DNA of 64,000 nt from Pseudomonas sp. HN11. GTDB lineage: Bacteria > Pseudomonadota > Gammaproteobacteria > Pseudomonadales > Pseudomonadaceae. Where the stretch lies: the NCBI RefSeq assembly GCF_021390155.1, contig NZ_CP089985.1, positions 620,001-684,000 on the forward strand. The letters are read 5' to 3'. Shown piece by piece: positions 21,379 through 31,500 of this stretch. The position numbers and the translations under genes are program-made. Numbering within the stretch: the stretch's first letter is position 1; each line of letters starts with the position of its first letter. The notes under the pieces are model-generated. The model made no database searches and had not been told where the DNA came from. It was given only the letters and a program-made list of their open reading frames with translations.

Positions 21379-22644
21379 TTAGTTACTTTTCACCGCGTAA
21401 TCCGGCTTCTTGTCATTGCCCGGAATGTACGGGCTCCACGGCTGGGCGCGGATCGGTTCCTGGGTCTGCCACACCACCGAGAACTGCCCATCGGCCTGGA
21501 TCTCGCCGATCATCACTGGCTTGTGCAGGTGGTGGTTGGTCTTGTCCATGGTCAGGGTGAAGCCCGATGGCGCAGCGAAGGTCTGGCCGGCCAGTGCTTC
21601 ACGCACTTTGTCGACGTCGGTGGACTTGGCCTTCTGCGCCGCCTGCGCCCACATGTGGATGCCCACGTAAGTGGCTTCCATCGGGTCGTTGGTCACGGCT
21701 TTGTCGGCGCCCGGCAGGTTGTGTTTCTTGGCGTAGGCTTTCCAATCCGCCACGAATTTCTGGTTCACCGGGTTCTCCACCGACTGGAAGTAATTCCAGG
21801 CGGCGAGGTTGCCCACCAACGGCTTGGTGTCGATGCCGCGCAGTTCTTCTTCACCCACGGAGAACGCCACTACCGGAACGTCGGTGGCTTTCAAACCCTG
21901 GTTGGCCAACTCTTTGTAGAACGGCACGTTGGAGTCGCCGTTCACCGTGGAGATCACGGCTGTCTTGCCGCCGGCCGAGAACTTTTTGATGTTGGCCACG
22001 ATGGTCTGGTAATCGGCGTGGCCGAACGGGGTGTAGACCTCTTCGATGTCTTTATCCGCCACGCCTTTGGAATGCAGGAACGAACGCAGAATCTTGTTGG
22101 TGGTGCGTGGGTACACGTAGTCGGTGCCCAGCAGGAAGAAACGCTTGGCGCCGCCGCCTTCCTCGCTCATCAGGTATTCCACCGCCGGGATGGCTTGCTG
22201 GTTCGGCGCCGCGCCGGTGTAGAACACGTTCGGCGACATCTCTTCGCCTTCGTATTGCACTGGGTAGAACAGCAGGCCATTGAGTTCTTCAAACACAGGT
22301 AAGACGGATTTGCGCGACACCGAGGTCCAGCAACCGAACACCACGGCGACTTTGTCCTGGGTCAGCAACTGTCGGCCTTTTTCGGCGAACAGCGGCCAGT
22401 TCGACGCCGGGTCCACGACCACCGGTTCGAGCATCTTGCCGTTTACTCCGCCCTTGGCGTTGATCTCGTCGATGGTCATCAATGCCATGTCTTTAAGCGA
22501 CGTTTCGGAGATGGCCATGGTGCCCGACAGCGAATGCAGGATGCCGACCTTGATGGTCTCGGCGGCCTGGAGGGTCCAGGTCATGCCCATGGCGGCAATG
22601 GATGCCGAAAGAGTGAAAGCCTTGATCAAGCTGCGACGCTTCAT
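21379..22644 (-). CDS. urtA: Urea ABC transporter substrate-binding protein UrtA
   Basis: The protein has 421 residues from the ATG at 22644 (MKRRSLIKAFTLSASIAAMG), with GGAGA upstream; it carries a twin-arginine-like/Sec signal peptide ending LQAAE. The mature part, ETIKVGILHSLSGTMAISETSLKDMALMTIDEINAKGGVNGKMLEPV, is diagnostic of UrtA/FmdD (periplasmic urea or short-chain amide binding). It is the first gene of the urt-ure run. A sigma-54 promoter and an NtrC-type site lie upstream, consistent with nitrogen-limited expression. Confidence 0.97.
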   Translation of the reverse strand: MKRRSLIKAFTLSASIAAMGMTWTLQAAETIKVGILHSLSGTMAISETSLKDMALMTIDEINAKGGVNGKMLEPVVVDPASNWPLFAEKGRQLLTQDKVAVVFGCWTSVSRKSVLPVFEELNGLLFYPVQYEGEEMSPNVFYTGAAPNQQAIPAVEYLMSEEGGGAKRFFLLGTDYVYPRTTNKILRSFLHSKGVADKDIEEVYTPFGHADYQTIVANIKKFSAGGKTAVISTVNGDSNVPFYKELANQGLKATDVPVVAFSVGEEELRGIDTKPLVGNLAAWNYFQSVENPVNQKFVADWKAYAKKHNLPGADKAVTNDPMEATYVGIHMWAQAAQKAKSTDVDKVREALAGQTFAAPSGFTLTMDKTNHHLHKPVMIGEIQADGQFSVVWQTQEPIRAQPWSPYIPGNDKKPDYAVKSN

Positions 22645-22693
22645 GGTGCGATCTCCGAGAATCCCAATGTTGTTGGACAGATACCGGAGTGAT

Positions 22694-22709
22694 TGCAAAG
22701 GCTGTGCCT
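22694..22709 (-). promoter_or_regulatory. Sigma-54 promoter for the urt-ure operon
   Basis: Read on the minus strand, AGGCACAGCCTTTGCA matches the -24/-12 consensus TGGCAC-N5-TTGCA at all but the first base, and the GG and GC doublets are exactly 10 bp apart. The predicted start lies about 38 nt before the urtA ATG. Confidence 0.75.
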
Positions 22710-22805
22710 GCTTTTCGAGGCGCTTCGTATCAAGGCGCTCAGGGTGTTTGTACGCGGGCAAAACGCACTGAATAAGCGCTTTCGGGAAGAGTGGGTGCAC
22801 GCTGG

Positions 22806-22820
22806 GCACCGGGATGGTGC
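22806..22820. promoter_or_regulatory. NtrC-type enhancer dyad
   Basis: GCACC-GGGAT-GGTGC is a perfect dyad matching the known NtrC site (GCACC-N5-GGTGC), about 100 bp upstream of the sigma-54 promoter of urtA. A second GGTGCAC/GGCACC cluster lies just beside it (about 22794-22810). It ends 10 bp before the shared element of the divergent giant gene. Confidence 0.65.
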
Positions 22821-22830
22821 GCGCATGCGC

Positions 22831-22845
22831 TTAACTATGTAACCC
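22831..22845 (+). promoter_or_regulatory. Shared upstream element of the giant genes, copy 2
   Basis: TTAACTATGTAACCC lies 61 bp before the first giant DUF4329 gene and matches the elements at 4282 and 28432. This copy and copy 3 also share a GGACATTCGAT leader and a GAGGTG ribosome site further downstream. Confidence 0.55.
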
Positions 22846-22906
22846 CTTTGGAGCCAACGATTTGTCAGGGTGTCAGGACATTCGATGGAGTTTCAGAGGT
22901 GCATTG

Positions 22907-25900
22907 ATGGACGATGAGCATTCAACGGGTAGCGGCCCTCGTGGTCATGCCAAACTGGGCCCGCTGACAGCGGCCTTCATCAGCCCGGACGATGTTGCGC
23001 GCCACTTGCACGAGCGCATCGGTAGCCGGCGTGATGTGGAGTACGGCAGTGTGATCATGCAGCGCCTCTCGGACGGCCTGTACGTAGGGACCGAGCCGCT
23101 GCCGGCTGAAGAAAAGACCTTCTCTTTCAGGTTACTGCTCGATGTCGAAAGCCCGGGTGGGGCGATCATATCGCCCGAAGGCTACCAACTGGTTGCGAGC
23201 CTGCATTCGCATCCGGATGCTTACGCTGAAACCCAGCGGCAGAATCCGGCACTGTCCCCACAACAGATAAATGCCCACATGAGTTTTTATTCGTGGGGGG
23301 ACATCGTTTTTAATAGCGATTTCCGCATGAGCCTTGGTCTGGCGTACCTGTCAGGCCCAGATGGGGCATTGCTCAGGTACCAAACGCGCTTTTCCAAGGC
23401 TGAACAGCAGTATGCGCGATGGCTGAACCAGGGCAGTCCAGGCAAGCCTCCTGAGGGGCATGACGGTACGGTAGAGGGTAACTACAAGAAGCTTGCTGCG
23501 GTGGGCTCGTTGCGGTTTTTGGTGTCGAGCCCAGTATGGGGCGGGTCGGTGGGGGATGTGCCGGCGAACTGGGAGCCCTATAAGCGGTTTGACGCGCCTG
23601 CGTTGCAATTGCCCTGCGGGCCGGTATTCACTTCCAGAGAGCTTGCCCTCGCCTATGCCAAAACCCGTATGGAGCGTGAGTCTATTCCCGGGCAGCGCGT
23701 CTTGATTCTGCGACATCGGATACGAAATCGGTTTCTCGTCTCCGAGCCGCAATCGGCTGAGCCCACGCTGGGCCGGCAACCACCATTACCTGCCGGGTTT
23801 CTGTCAGACGGTTTCTATGTAAATGCCCAGCCGGTAAAGGCGCTCCCTGAGCTGGTGTTGAGCCCCGGCTTTGTCAGCGCCGACGACGCGGCGCGCTGGG
23901 CTCACGAAAACATCGGCAATCGCCGCGACGTAGAGTATGGAGGTGTGATTCTCAAGCGCGACCTGCGTTATTACGCCACCGAACCCGTTCCGGACCAGCG
24001 TTACAGCTTCGATCACGGTCTGCTATTGGCCAAAGAGGGTGAGGGCAATTTCATTGCGCCTGAGGGTTACCTTTGCGAGGCGTTCTATCATTCCCATCCG
24101 GCGGATGCCGAGCAGATCAAAGCCCGCTTTGCCGACTTCACGGCAGACCAGGTAACGCTGTTCAATAACTTTTACTCCGTTGCAGACCAAACGTTCAGCA
24201 TTGAAAACCGGGCCTTTGCCAAGGTCCATTATTTTTCCGGACCTGATGATGTCCTGCTCAAATATGTGAGCAGTGGAACGGCGAGTGAAAAACAGTTTTA
24301 CGCTCAACTTCGCGACGGGACGTTTGAGGCAAGCAGTGATTTTGAAAGCGTTATCTGGAGGCTGGCCGAAGCGGGTGAACTGTGGGTGCTGGTGGCCAAT
24401 GCGGTTTGGGGAGGCGTTCGTGGGCGTGTGAACAAGGGGTGGCGTATGCGCGAGCCGGTAGCGGCGGCGAGCCCCCCGCTGTTACAGCCGTTTTTTACAG
24501 CCCTCTCTTCAAGCTCCCAGGAAGCCATTTCGAGGGCGCTTTCAGCGGCGCGTGCATCCAACCAGAAAGACGGCGTCGGCTTTGTGCTCAAGCACACCGG
24601 TCAGGACCTGTACGTTGCCACGACGGCGTCGCCCCGGCTTGAGCCGCTTTTTTCACCGCAGGGTTTGTTTCCAAGGCGTCCGGACGGGAAGCTACGTTTA
24701 CCGTCCCAGTTTCGACTGGAGGCTATTTACTATCGGTCCAGCCCGTCAGCCAACGATATTCCGAGCAGAGAACCTTGGTTGTACACGACGTTTTTCTCCC
24801 CGGCTGAGATCGTTGCGGCGATCACCCAAGCCAGGGCGACCGAAGCGTTGCAGGTCGAGGCTCGCGGCCTGGAGTTGTACGTGCAAACCACTGATGGGGC
24901 ATTACTCACGCTCAAGGTGCCGCTGGTCAGCGACGCAGCCGAGTTGGTCAGGTTAAGCAGCGATGGGCGCGTTGACGACAAAGGCGCCCAGCAGGCGCTG
25001 GTTGCAGGTTCGCTAAGCCCGCGTGAGTTTGTTCGGCGAGTGCTGTCAGTAACCGATGTGAGGGTAGTGACGCCAGGTGACTTGTGGCGCGTCGTGGGGT
25101 CGGTGGACCATAGCGCTGCGGTGCTGACGCCGTTTTACCAGGCGCAGTTGAGTCGCCCGTTTCTTTCGCCGCTTGACGCGGCCGTGCATGCTCACGAAAA
25201 GATTGGCGGCAAGCGCAGTTCGTACTACGGCGGGTATGTACTCAAGGCACAGGATGGACGTTTTGTTATCACTGAGCCTCTGGTCAGCGAAGAGAACCCA
25301 TTTGCGGCTCCATTGTTTTTCCCCGCCGGCGGCAAGGGCCCTTTGATACCGCCGCAGACGTATGTGGTAGAGGGGCGCTACGGCGCTCATCCGGCATTGT
25401 CGATGGTCGATTACGACTGGGTACAGCGACGTCGCTGGGGCCGTGAAGAGGCGTCGATCAATCTGCAAGTGTTTTCCCCGGATGAGATCCACTCAGTTGT
25501 CCAGCAGGGGCAGCGTGCTTATCTTTCCGGTGCCCAGGACTGCTTGCTGTCGTATATGCCAAGTGGGTCGGACGCAGAGAAGAGGCTGGCGTCTGGCGGC
25601 AATTCCGTGCAGCAACGCATCGCCAGTGGATTGGTAACGCCCGCGCAATGGGTTGTCCACTTGGCGACGATGGGTGACCTGAGGGTCATTCAGGGCAATG
25701 CACTGTGGGGGCCGCGTTCGCCGGTCTACAGGGATTGGACGCCCGCTTTCGAATATGCGCCCCGGGTGGGCCCGCCAGACGTTGTACTCTACAGCGCACT
25801 GTTTGATACCGAAGACGCCGTCGCCCGTGATCTGCATGCGCGCACGCATGGTCGCAACCTGCCGGAGCAGGCCTGCTTTGCGTTTATTCTCAAGCACCAG

Positions 25901-28393
25901 GAAATGTCGCTCTATATGGCCACCGAGGTCATTGGCGTGAATGCTGAAAATGAGCTGTTCAGGCTTGATAGTGCGTTTGTCCGCACGGGCGACAGCGATT
26001 ATCAGTTTCCCGATGGCTTTGTACTGCATGGAGTGTTCCGTTCACAGCAGTGGCAGCCAGCCGACCTGGCGGTCGGGCATGCCTGGCTGACACGGTTTTT
26101 TGTCATGCCGATGGTGCTTTATCAAGCGCTTCACGCGGCCAGGCTAGGCGGCGATAAATACAACAAGGGGTTGCAGCTGTCGAGCTACTTTTCCACCCAG
26201 GATGGTGCACTGTTGAGGTATGTGTCACTGCCGTTCAGCAGCAATAAAGGCGAGGATGCCGATAAGCCGTTCAAGGAAGCCACGACCGATTTGGCGGCGG
26301 GTATAGTGTCGCCGCAGACGTTCGTCCGCCAGTGCATAAAAGATGGCCAGCTAGACGTGTTACGCACCAGCCAATGCTGGGATAAAGCGGGGCGGGTCAG
26401 TGCTACCTGGACTGGCTATGAGCACCTTGTAAAACGCCGCTTGAGCCCGATGTTCAATAGTCCGGATGATGCCGTGCGGCATGCCGCCGCCTTGATCGGC
26501 TCCGGGCGCGAGCGTGTCTATGGTGGCGTGGTGCTCAGGCTGCCGGGCAATTTGTATGTTGCCACTGACCCCTTGGTTGTCCCTCCCCAGGGGTTTGCAT
26601 TCAACTGGGTGTACCCCGACCCGGCCGTTAGCCAAGGGCTGTATCCGGCCGGCTGTACCCTGATTGCGCGCTACCGCTCGGTGGTCGAGCGAGAGGTGCA
26701 AGTTTTATTCTCGCCGACTGAGAAAGCGGTGTATCAGAGTATGTTGCCGACCGCGGTGCTGGCGGAGCTGGTGCACCGTGACATCCATGTCAAACGTGAC
26801 TACCTGGTCGAGCCCGATGGAGTGATCCTGAGTTTTGACCTGCGCAACGGTGCGCAGGAAGAGATGCTGAAGCGGGCACTGGCACCCCTGGACCCACTCA
26901 AGCGTGACTATGCGGACAACGACATCGAGCGCCAAATACGCCAGGGCACGCTGTTACCCAGCGACTTTGTCACGCAGGTCATCAAGGCAGGCACCCTGCG
27001 GGTGGTCAATGGCAACGCGTTGTGGGGAATGGCACGCACACTGAGCGTCGCTTTTGTGCCGAACCCTGCTGTTGTAGATCCTCTGCAGGTTCGGCAGGTA
27101 TTCGCTGACGCAGCCTGTAGCCCGGTGTTCACCCAAGCCTATGATGCGGTGCGCCATGCACAGCGCACGTCGTCCTCGCGCAGCAATACCCAATTTGGTT
27201 ATGTACTCAAAGCGCAGAAAAAAGAGGTGTACATGACCAGCCTTGCGTTGGTGCGCAAGCGCTTCGCCAAGCTGGAGCAGGTGTTTATCGACGGTCAATT
27301 GCCGCCGGGTTATGAAATCGTCGGTTTGTACTTGCGTGCGTCGTCAGCCGCAATTGCCGTCGCCAGCGATGAAATGAGCCACAGTTTCTTCTCACCTGAG
27401 GACATTGGCCGGGGCATCAGCTTCGTCAATAACTTCGTCAAGAACGGACCCTTGCCACTGTACCTGCTGTGTGCGGATGGGGCGCTGCTCAAGTACACGA
27501 TCACGCGAGATGTCGCGTCGCTGAGCGAACTGTCCCGCAATGTGCGTGTGACTACGGCGCAACTGCAGGCAGGTACTTTGAAAGTTGCCGATTACGTGCG
27601 CACACTGGGTACCAAGGGTGATTTGTATGTGCGCAAAACCAGTACGGTATGGGGCAGGGAAGAGCGTGTCACCCTTCAATGGGCGCCCAGGGCAATGCCT
27701 TGGCCATTTGCCGATAACCCCCATTTTCACTCGTTTTGCGGGCCGTTGTTCAACCATGCCGACGACGCCGCACGCTGGGCCCAGAAGCAGTTGGGGCGAT
27801 ACGCGGGCACCGTATACCTCGGTGCGGTTTTGAGCCCTGGAACCTTTGTCGGTTTTGTGGCAATCGATCCGGTGGAGGTCCGCACCGAATCGACGCTGAC
27901 CACACTGGAGATGTTTTTTTGGCTAGATCATCTGGGCTTCGACGTCCCCGCCCGCAACCCCTTGCACAGCTTCAGCATTGCGGCGGTGCATGCATTCTAT
28001 CCACGCATCGCCTCCACACAGAGCGCATTGCAGTTGGACAAAAACCTGCTGGAAAACTTCGTCGAGCAAGATGACCTGCGGCGTTACGTGGACGTACTCA
28101 AGAGTAACCGACCGTTCGCCGAGTGTTGTTATCTGTCCTCACGAGGCGGCGCCTTGCTCAAGTACGTACCCGCCTTTTCGACCGAGGAAGCCACCTTGCT
28201 GCGGCCCGGGAATAAACTGGAACCCAGCCAGTGGGTCAGCAGACTCAGGGGCGTCGGTCATCTCAGCGTTCTGTTGACCGATGCCTTCTGGACGCGCATG
28301 GGGGAATTGGGCAAGGAGTGGAAAACGGAGAGTGTTCAAGCCGAGCCGGAAGTGGATGACGGTTTGTACATTCGCCCCCACGACGAACTCTGA
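22907..28393 (+). CDS. Giant modular DUF4329/JAMM-like protein A (1828 residues)
   Basis: The start is the ATG at 22907 (MDDEHSTGS), after GAGGTG; it aligns with the start of the next gene. The protein has eight modules of about 200 residues: 20-228, 322-518, 529-733, 750-948, 963-1171, 1180-1383, 1405-1595 and 1612-1806, plus a half module at 238-312. Each runs from F..(A/P)DDAAR...H through a (Y/F)GGV(I/L) strand and a DGALL(R/K)Y strand to a closing WG..G.V...W. Modules 1 and 2 keep a JAMM-like set: EYGS/EYGG, H100-S-H102-P with S129/D132, and H395-S-H397-P with S424/D427. Later modules have lost the HSH. DUF4329 is a known domain of polymorphic toxins; its JAMM relationship is inferred from this motif pattern. 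There is no signal peptide or membrane helix. Function unknown. Confidence 0.85.
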   Translation: MDDEHSTGSGPRGHAKLGPLTAAFISPDDVARHLHERIGSRRDVEYGSVIMQRLSDGLYVGTEPLPAEEKTFSFRLLLDVESPGGAIISPEGYQLVASLHSHPDAYAETQRQNPALSPQQINAHMSFYSWGDIVFNSDFRMSLGLAYLSGPDGALLRYQTRFSKAEQQYARWLNQGSPGKPPEGHDGTVEGNYKKLAAVGSLRFLVSSPVWGGSVGDVPANWEPYKRFDAPALQLPCGPVFTSRELALAYAKTRMERESIPGQRVLILRHRIRNRFLVSEPQSAEPTLGRQPPLPAGFLSDGFYVNAQPVKALPELVLSPGFVSADDAARWAHENIGNRRDVEYGGVILKRDLRYYATEPVPDQRYSFDHGLLLAKEGEGNFIAPEGYLCEAFYHSHPADAEQIKARFADFTADQVTLFNNFYSVADQTFSIENRAFAKVHYFSGPDDVLLKYVSSGTASEKQFYAQLRDGTFEASSDFESVIWRLAEAGELWVLVANAVWGGVRGRVNKGWRMREPVAAASPPLLQPFFTALSSSSQEAISRALSAARASNQKDGVGFVLKHTGQDLYVATTASPRLEPLFSPQGLFPRRPDGKLRLPSQFRLEAIYYRSSPSANDIPSREPWLYTTFFSPAEIVAAITQARATEALQVEARGLELYVQTTDGALLTLKVPLVSDAAELVRLSSDGRVDDKGAQQALVAGSLSPREFVRRVLSVTDVRVVTPGDLWRVVGSVDHSAAVLTPFYQAQLSRPFLSPLDAAVHAHEKIGGKRSSYYGGYVLKAQDGRFVITEPLVSEENPFAAPLFFPAGGKGPLIPPQTYVVEGRYGAHPALSMVDYDWVQRRRWGREEASINLQVFSPDEIHSVVQQGQRAYLSGAQDCLLSYMPSGSDAEKRLASGGNSVQQRIASGLVTPAQWVVHLATMGDLRVIQGNALWGPRSPVYRDWTPAFEYAPRVGPPDVVLYSALFDTEDAVARDLHARTHGRNLPEQACFAFILKHQEMSLYMATEVIGVNAENELFRLDSAFVRTGDSDYQFPDGFVLHGVFRSQQWQPADLAVGHAWLTRFFVMPMVLYQALHAARLGGDKYNKGLQLSSYFSTQDGALLRYVSLPFSSNKGEDADKPFKEATTDLAAGIVSPQTFVRQCIKDGQLDVLRTSQCWDKAGRVSATWTGYEHLVKRRLSPMFNSPDDAVRHAAALIGSGRERVYGGVVLRLPGNLYVATDPLVVPPQGFAFNWVYPDPAVSQGLYPAGCTLIARYRSVVEREVQVLFSPTEKAVYQSMLPTAVLAELVHRDIHVKRDYLVEPDGVILSFDLRNGAQEEMLKRALAPLDPLKRDYADNDIERQIRQGTLLPSDFVTQVIKAGTLRVVNGNALWGMARTLSVAFVPNPAVVDPLQVRQVFADAACSPVFTQAYDAVRHAQRTSSSRSNTQFGYVLKAQKKEVYMTSLALVRKRFAKLEQVFIDGQLPPGYEIVGLYLRASSAAIAVASDEMSHSFFSPEDIGRGISFVNNFVKNGPLPLYLLCADGALLKYTITRDVASLSELSRNVRVTTAQLQAGTLKVADYVRTLGTKGDLYVRKTSTVWGREERVTLQWAPRAMPWPFADNPHFHSFCGPLFNHADDAARWAQKQLGRYAGTVYLGAVLSPGTFVGFVAIDPVEVRTESTLTTLEMFFWLDHLGFDVPARNPLHSFSIAAVHAFYPRIASTQSALQLDKNLLENFVEQDDLRRYVDVLKSNRPFAECCYLSSRGGALLKYVPAFSTEEATLLRPGNKLEPSQWVSRLRGVGHLSVLLTDAFWTRMGELGKEWKTESVQAEPEVDDGLYIRPHDEL

Positions 28394-28401
28394 CGGGGGG
28401 C

Positions 28402-28427
28402 TGCCGACCAACCATTGCCGGTCGGCA
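28402..28427. terminator. Hairpin between giant genes A and B
   Basis: TGCCGACC (28402-28409) is perfectly inverted as GGTCGGCA (28420-28427), 8 bp after the stop of gene A. There is no T-run, so it is at most a weak terminator. Gene B has its own shared element immediately downstream. Confidence 0.45.
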
Positions 28428-28431
28428 CTTG

Positions 28432-28446
28432 CTAATTATGTAGCGC
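28432..28446 (+). promoter_or_regulatory. Shared upstream element of the giant genes, copy 3
   Basis: CTAATTATGTAGCGC lies 59 bp before the second giant DUF4329 gene. It differs from copy 1 at two of 15 positions and lies at nearly the same distance from the start codon. A possible -35 (TTGCCG) lies 16 bp before its TATGTA. Confidence 0.55.
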
Positions 28447-28505
28447 CCACGGGGGCGGGGGTTGTTCAGGATGGAGGGACATTCGATTCCTCTTGAGGTG
28501 TACAC

Positions 28506-31500
28506 ATGGACGACTCCCCCCCACGCGGCAAACGCGCCGCCATCCCCCAGGGTTATGCCAAGCTTGGTCCGCTGACCCCAGCCTTTATCAGCGCCGATGA
28601 TGTGGCGCGTTATTTACATGAGCGCATCGGTAACCGACGTGCTGTCGAATATGGCAGCGTGATCATGAAGCGCCTGTCTGACGGGCTGTATGTCGGCACT
28701 GAACCGGTATCGGATCAGCATCGGCAATTCGATGTCTCCCTGATACTGGACACTGACAGTTCAACGGGTGAGTTTATCCATCCACGGGGTTATCGCCTTG
28801 TCGCCTCCTTGCATTCCCACTCCGACACGCAAGAGCAAGCACGACAAGCACAGCCGCACTTAACCTTGCCGATGATCCACACGATCATGAGCTTTTTCAC
28901 CACGGGCGATGTGGTTGCCATCCATCAAGTGCGTTCGACATTGCCTTGGGCTTATCTATCGGGTCCCGACGGTACTTTGTTGCGTTATCAAGTCAGCTAC
29001 TCCACCGCCGAACAGGAGTATGCCCATTGGATTGAAGCGGGACGCCTCCCAACAGCGCCACATGGACACGATGGAACGGTTGTGGGGGAGTTTAAAAAAC
29101 TGGCTTCGGTGGGATCGCTGCGGTTCTTAGTATCCAGCGCTCATTGGGGTGGCTCGGTGGGCGACGTTCCTGCGGATTGGGAACCTACCAAACCATTCGA
29201 TGCGCCCACCTTGCAGCTGCCCTGCGGGCCGGTATTTTCTACTCGGGACCTGGCGCTTAATTATGCTGAGCTGCGCATGAGCCGTCAGCCCGACGCCAAG
29301 CAACGGGTATTGATTCTGCGGCGCGGCAAGCAACAAGTGTTTGTCGCCTCTGAGCCGCAGGTGGCCGAGCCCCCTGCAGGGACGCTGCCGCCTTTTCCTG
29401 TCGGATTCAGCCTGTATGGGGTGTATTTTCATGCTCGACCTGTGCTTGCGCAGGCTCCAACCCAGCAGTCTGAGCTGTACATGAATTTCGTCAGCCCGTT
29501 GGCGTTGGCGCAGCAGATTGCCCTGATGCGCCACTATGCCAAAGACACTCACTCGACCGATCATGCGTCGTTGTTTATCCGCACGCGTGATGACGCCATC
29601 CTGCGTTACCGAGTGTCAGGCGCGGCCGATGAGTCGCAACTGTTCGTCCAAAACGCCGACGGCACGGTCAGTGATAACGGGATTCAAGCACAGATCCAGG
29701 CGGGCTCACTCAGTCCGCTCACGTTTGTCCGGCGTGTCGCGACAGCGGGTGAGTTATCGGTCATCAAGGTCAATGCAATGTGGGACACCGCGGGCGCGGT
29801 GACTGCTCAGTGGGAACCGTCACGCGCGCTCACCGAGTTGGCGTTGAGCGCTGCCTTTATCAGTGCAGACGATGCTGCCCACTGGGCGCACCTGCAGATA
29901 GGCAGCAAGCGCGACAAGGTGTATGGCGGGGTAATCCTTCAACGGGGAAAGCATTTCTTTGCGACGCTGCCGAAACCTGGCAATGAGCAGGAGTTCGATT
30001 TCACGACGGTTATTCCCATCGATGAGGATGACCAGCAGGTTCCTCCGGTGGGTTTTACGTTAGTCGCGTACTTCCATTCGCATCCGCTTCTGGTCTCGCA
30101 GGCAATAGCGTCGCAAGACGTGGTGTCCTGGTTACGCTCATCCATTCTGCCAAGCGAAGCGGCAAGCATTATAAAAAACGCTCAGCGTTACCGGATTGGC
30201 AGCCATTATCTGTCTGCGGCCGTCGACGCATTGGTTAAATATATCCCCCATGATTCAGACAGGACGCAGACGCTTCTGAGCTATGTGGAATCGACAACCG
30301 GAGCGCCGCGCGACATTTTTGGCCAGTATCTGCCGTTGTTGCTCGGGGCTGGTGAGTTGTGGGTCCTTGCGGCCAACGTGGTTTGGGGGGGACAGCGCGG
30401 GCGCGTCGACAAACGCTGGGCGCTGGGCGCGACCCTGTCCGGCGGTCAACGCATGCAACCTGTACTGTCGGCGATATCGCAGACCCTGGATATTGGCAGC
30501 CTGTTGCCCTTAGAACCTGCGGTGAAGGGGCAGGCGGTGTTTGGTTATCTGCTCAAGGCCATGGGCAAGGAAGAATACATAGCGACTGCGCCCGCGTCGG
30601 AGCGCCCCAAGCTGACGGCGCCTAAAAAGCTGTTTGCGACAGGGGCAAATGGGCGTGCAATACTGCCAGACGGTTTTCGTATCGAAGGTATCTATTGCCG
30701 TTTGTACCCACAGTCGAGCTGGTTACACCCAGAATTCTTCACCCCGGCAGTCCTTGCTGCGGTGACAGAGCAACTGAGCGCTGACCCGACACTTTACACT
30801 GATCGAAGAGCTTTTCGGCTCTATCTGCGCACCCGCGATAATGCGCTGCTGAGCTACGCCTTTTCGGGGGGCGAGGGCGAAGCGCAGTTTTTGGGTAAGC
30901 AGGGCGCAACAGCGGAAAATCAGCTGAAAGCGGGAACCCTGACCACCAATGATTTCGTCATGCGCCTGGCCGATATCGGACAGTTGACCGTCTTGCAGGT
31001 AGGGGCGAATTGGCCAGAGACTGGCCGGGTGATTCCCGGGGGCGGTGCGTTCGGGCGTTTGCACAATAGCCTGAGCCCTGCCTTTATCACGGCGGACGAT
31101 GCAGCGCGCTACCTGCATGAGCGAATCCCCGGCCGTAGCTACGACCAACTTGGCTACGTCTTGCAGCGCAGTGATGGGCTGTTCGTGTCCACACCGCCCC
31201 TCTATGAATCCGATCTGAGCCAACAGCTGGGGTTGTCGTTTGATGGCGAAATGTTCGCCAACCTGCTGATGCCGATCGGGTATCGCATTGCCGGTTTCTT
31301 TGTCGCCCTCAAGAATGAATTCGACATCATCAAGAGCAAGTTGACACGGCCTGGCGAATCAAAACCAAAGCTCTCATTGAACGAAGAAGCGACCCTGTAT
31401 GCAGCGGTGCCGAATTACGTCTACACAACGAGTATCACGGCGACCAACCAGAAGATTCCCGCGCTGTATTACTCAAGTCCGTTCAATTCCCTGGTCAAAT

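Noticed and set aside
22862..22906. TTG start giving 15 extra residues on giant protein A
   Set aside because: The ATG at 22907 has GAGGTG upstream and aligns with the MDD start of protein B; the TTG extension has no counterpart there.
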